A stretch of 22,835 nt of DNA from the NCBI GenBank assembly GCA_038244055.1, contig JBBRTW010000054.1:1-22835 (forward strand), written 5' to 3'. Positions 20,536-22,835 of this stretch are shown piece by piece. The translations under genes and the position numbers were made by a program. Source of the DNA: DASPKW01 sp038244055. Its GTDB lineage: Bacteria > Planctomycetota > Phycisphaerae > Tepidisphaerales > Tepidisphaeraceae. Position 1 is the stretch's first letter; every line of letters starts with the position of its first letter. The notes below the pieces were generated by a model. That model did not search any database and had not been told where the DNA came from. It worked only from the letters and a program-made list of their open reading frames with translations.

Positions 20536-21939
20536 ATGTCTAAGAACCGCGTCAGTCGTCGTCGATTCATGCATGGGCTGGCGAGTGTGGCCGGGGCCAC
20601 GTTTGTCGGGCCGGCCATTCTCCGCGCCGCCGAGCTTAACAAGCAGAAGCTGCGCATCGCCTTCGTCGGCACGGGCGGACGCGCGGCCTCGCATGTGCAT
20701 CTGGCCGAGAAGGAAGCGTGCCCGGCCTACACCGATGTGGACCCGAGCCGGTACGGCGGCGGCAAGAAAAAGGGCATCGCGCAGATCGCACCGCAGGCCA
20801 AGGCCTACACCGACTACCGGAAGATGTTCGACCAGCACCTTCAGGAGATCGACGCGGTGGTGGTCGCGGTGCCTGATCACAACCACGCCTGCGCCGCCGC
20901 CATCGCGCTGAGCGCGGGCAAGCATGTCTACTGCGAGAAGCCGCTGACCTGGTCCGTGGCCGAGGCCCGGGCGCTGGCGGAACTGGCCGCGGAGAAGAAA
21001 GTCTCCACGCAGATGGGCAACCAGGGCCACTCCAACGAAGGCAACCGCCGGGTGGTCGAGTGGGTGCGCGGCGGCGTGATCGGCGATGTGCTGGAAGTTC
21101 ACACCTGGACCAATCGCCCCATCTGGCCGCAGGGAATTCAGCAGCGACCGGCGGCCGACGCCATTCCGGCCGGGCTGGATTGGGAGGCCTGGATCGGCCC
21201 GGCGCCGAAGCGCGATTATCACAAGGGCCTGCATCCGTTCGCCTGGCGCGGCTGGTTCGATTTCGGCTGCGGCGCGGTCGGCGACATGGGATGCCACACC
21301 TGGGATTGCGTCTTCTGGGCGATGAACCCCGACTATCCCACCGAGGTCGAGCTTCAGAAGATCGTCAATAAATCGAAGGAGACCTACCCGAGCAAGAGCA
21401 AGACCAAGTGGACCTTCCCCGCCAAGGGCGATCGCAAGGCGTTCGTGGCCTACTGGTATGAAGGCGGCCTCAAGCCCGAAGCGCCCGAGGAATTTCTCAA
21501 CGATCCGGTCCGCCAGCAGAAGGGAAAGAAACTCGAGCTGCCCGGCTCGGCCTCGCTCTTCATCGGCACGAAAGGCAAGCTCCTGGTCGAAGGCGATTAC
21601 GGCAACAGCCCGAGACTGATTCCCGAATCCGTCATGAAGGCGGCAACGCTGCCCGAGAAGAGCATCCCCAAGAGCCCCGGCCACTACGAAGAATGGCTCC
21701 AGGCCGCCCGAGGCGACAAACCCTGGGATTTCCCCGGCTCGAACTTCGCGAAATACGCCGGCCCACTCACGGAGAACATGCTCCTGGCCGCGATCGCGAT
21801 CAAGATCGGCGAGGAAGGCTTCAAGATCGAGTGCGACGCCGAGAAGAAAACGGTCAAGACCAGGGAAGCGATCCCGTATCTGGCCCGCGAATACCGCAAG
21901 GGTTGGCCGCAGGTGTCGCCGCGGAGCTCGGTGGGGTGA
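20536..21939 (+). CDS. Tat-exported Gfo/Idh/MocA-family oxidoreductase (paralogue 3)
   Basis: The 467-residue product is a close relative of paralogue 1 throughout: twin-arginine leader (SRRRFMHGLASVAGATFVGP), Rossmann LRIAFVGTGGRAASH, VPDHNHACA, YCEKPLTWSVAEARALAELAAEKK, HTWTNRPIWPQGI, WRGWFDFGCGAVGDMGCHTWDCVFWAM, KPEAPEEFLNDP and a C-terminal REYRKGWPQVSP. The reaction is predicted to be NAD(P)-linked oxidation or reduction of a sugar-like substrate outside the cytoplasm. The ATG at 20536 follows GGAG by about nine bases; an in-frame ATG at 20527 abuts that GGAG and so is unlikely. The terminator upstream means it is transcribed separately from paralogue 2. Confidence 0.92.
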   Translation: MSKNRVSRRRFMHGLASVAGATFVGPAILRAAELNKQKLRIAFVGTGGRAASHVHLAEKEACPAYTDVDPSRYGGGKKKGIAQIAPQAKAYTDYRKMFDQHLQEIDAVVVAVPDHNHACAAAIALSAGKHVYCEKPLTWSVAEARALAELAAEKKVSTQMGNQGHSNEGNRRVVEWVRGGVIGDVLEVHTWTNRPIWPQGIQQRPAADAIPAGLDWEAWIGPAPKRDYHKGLHPFAWRGWFDFGCGAVGDMGCHTWDCVFWAMNPDYPTEVELQKIVNKSKETYPSKSKTKWTFPAKGDRKAFVAYWYEGGLKPEAPEEFLNDPVRQQKGKKLELPGSASLFIGTKGKLLVEGDYGNSPRLIPESVMKAATLPEKSIPKSPGHYEEWLQAARGDKPWDFPGSNFAKYAGPLTENMLLAAIAIKIGEEGFKIECDAEKKTVKTREAIPYLAREYRKGWPQVSPRSSVG

Positions 21940-22050
21940 GTCGCGCGGAATGATGCGAGTTTTGGGCGATTGGCTAGGCGGATTCATGCGGACCGCTTCC
22001 TGCTCGGGCGGCGCGGTGGGCGATGGGCGTAAAGGCACAGCGGCGCACAG

Positions 22051-22698
22051 ATGCGAAGAAGAGTGGAGGTTGGATACAATAGGGGGGTGAGGCGGATCGG
22101 GCGGTACATTTTCAGAGGGCTATCGATCCTGTCGCTGCTCGTTTGCGTGGCGACGGTGGCGCTATGGGTGCGGAGTTACTGGGTGGCCGATTTGTGGCAC
22201 TGGTCCCGATATCCGGATGACCGCCCGAGCGAAGGCCGGGTTGGGTGGGTTGATGTTCGAACTTTCAGCGGCCGGTTGGGGGCGCATGTCGAATTCAATT
22301 CGGCCTACATGAACGACCCGCCGCGCGGCATTCGCCACGAGATCGAGTCCGCGGAGTCGGCGGGTCCGATCGCGATCGAGCCTTCGCACGGTCTGCGGGG
22401 CATTTTTGTGGGCGTCCCCGACCCGCCCTATCACGTCTATCTCGACTGGGCCGGCTTTGTCTACTATCGCAATGATTTTAACGCCAGCTACCACGACCAC
22501 TACGCGATCCTCCCATTGTGGGCGGTTGCGGGATTGACGGCGATAGCGCCGCTATGGGCGGTCGGGTCGACCGTGCGACGCCGCGCTCGAAGTAGCCGCG
22601 CGCTCGCAGGCCTCTGCCCCACCTGCGGCTACGATCTCCGCGCCACGCCTGAGCGCTGTCCCGAGTGCGGGACGATGACCGCGAAGGTGCAGGCGTAG
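22051..22698 (+). CDS. Membrane protein with C-terminal zinc ribbon (planctomycete type)
   Basis: The 215-residue product has an N-terminal membrane helix (about 23-44, LSILSLLVCVATVALWV), an external domain of about 110 residues with no motif I recognise, and a second hydrophobic helix (ILPLWAVAGLTAIAPLWAVGS). A cytoplasmic tail ends in the zinc ribbon CPTCGYDLRATPERCPECG. This layout recurs in many planctomycete proteins of unknown function. The start is uncertain: ATG 22051 or GTG 22087, neither with a good ribosome-binding site; GTG 22087 begins closer to the first helix. Nothing nearby suggests a role. Confidence 0.78.
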   Translation: MRRRVEVGYNRGVRRIGRYIFRGLSILSLLVCVATVALWVRSYWVADLWHWSRYPDDRPSEGRVGWVDVRTFSGRLGAHVEFNSAYMNDPPRGIRHEIESAESAGPIAIEPSHGLRGIFVGVPDPPYHVYLDWAGFVYYRNDFNASYHDHYAILPLWAVAGLTAIAPLWAVGSTVRRRARSSRALAGLCPTCGYDLRATPERCPECGTMTAKVQA

Positions 22699-22714
22699 CT
22701 CAGTAGTTCCAAGT

Positions 22715-22834
22715 TCACCCCGACGGCCCCGTGATGGCGCTAAGTGGCGGGATGTTGGGAGGATGCATCGACTCCGAACAGCCCAGGCTTGCCTCGGCGC
22801 AGTGCTGGAGCATCAGCAGCATGGTCCGCAGTCG
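22715..22834 (-). CDS. Possible 3' end of a gene entering from the right (unidentified)
   Basis: On the minus strand an open frame enters from the window edge and ends at 22715-22717 after 39 codons (ends ITGPSG). The piece is too short to identify, and GC-rich DNA often leaves such frames open by chance. It is listed because no other gene covers the last 130 bases. Confidence 0.3.
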   Translation of the reverse strand, partial: RLRTMLLMLQHCAEASLGCSESMHPPNIPPLSAITGPSG

Positions 22835-22835
22835 C

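Noticed and set aside
20377..22038. 553-codon minus-strand open frame over paralogue 3
   Set aside because: Mirror of the dehydrogenase gene; a similar antisense frame occurs over paralogue 2, as expected from shared codon bias.

Overview
The window looks like chromosomal DNA from a GC-rich planctomycete, probably Phycisphaerae-like. This is an inference. It rests on three tandem Tat-exported Gfo/Idh/MocA oxidoreductases, a short membrane protein ending in a CPTCGYDL...CPECG zinc ribbon, a sigma54 activator, and flagellar genes. No rRNA, tRNA, CRISPR array or complete insertion sequence was seen.

Layout. Bases 1-4330 are a flagellar block, all on the + strand: the 3' end of flgL, then fliW, csrA and a flagellin gene, the same order as flgL-fliW-csrA-hag in Bacillus. 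Bases 4448-6229 (minus strand) carry a PfkB-family sugar kinase and a GNAT acetyltransferase. Bases 6354-9384 (+) carry a DUF2760 protein, an NtrC-type sigma54 activator, and a 75-residue zinc-ribbon protein behind its own sigma54-type promoter. Bases 9621-12078 (+) carry a ComB-like phosphatase, a DUF192 lipoprotein and an RsbU/SpoIIE-type phosphatase. Bases 12205-13911 (minus) carry an FHA membrane protein and a coiled-coil lipoprotein. Bases 14007-15425 (+) carry an exported gluzincin protease and a small exported protein. FolE lies on the minus strand at 15660-16298. A doubly deleted YhcG/DUF1016 nuclease relic occupies 16419-17055. Three Gfo/Idh/MocA paralogues fill 17200-21939, followed by the zinc-ribbon membrane protein and a possible gene end on the minus strand.

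Regulation. FliW and CsrA are partners in the protein switch that controls flagellin translation. The roughly 475-nt gap before fliW begins with a near-consensus sigma54 promoter and folds on paper into a series of hairpins, five of which present GGA in the apical loop. That is the architecture of a CsrA-binding sponge RNA, here apparently built into the fliW leader. The flagellin leader has its own hairpin with GGA in the loop and a GGA-type site over the Shine-Dalgarno sequence. I regard this as the best candidate for an undescribed system in the window.

Repeats. Intergenic DNA contains at least six families of imperfect 7-9-nt tandem repeats. Most lie just 3' of stop codons and in the sense orientation of the upstream gene. 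A REP-like inverted pair and a dispersed GATCCTTC/GGATGAC element are also present.
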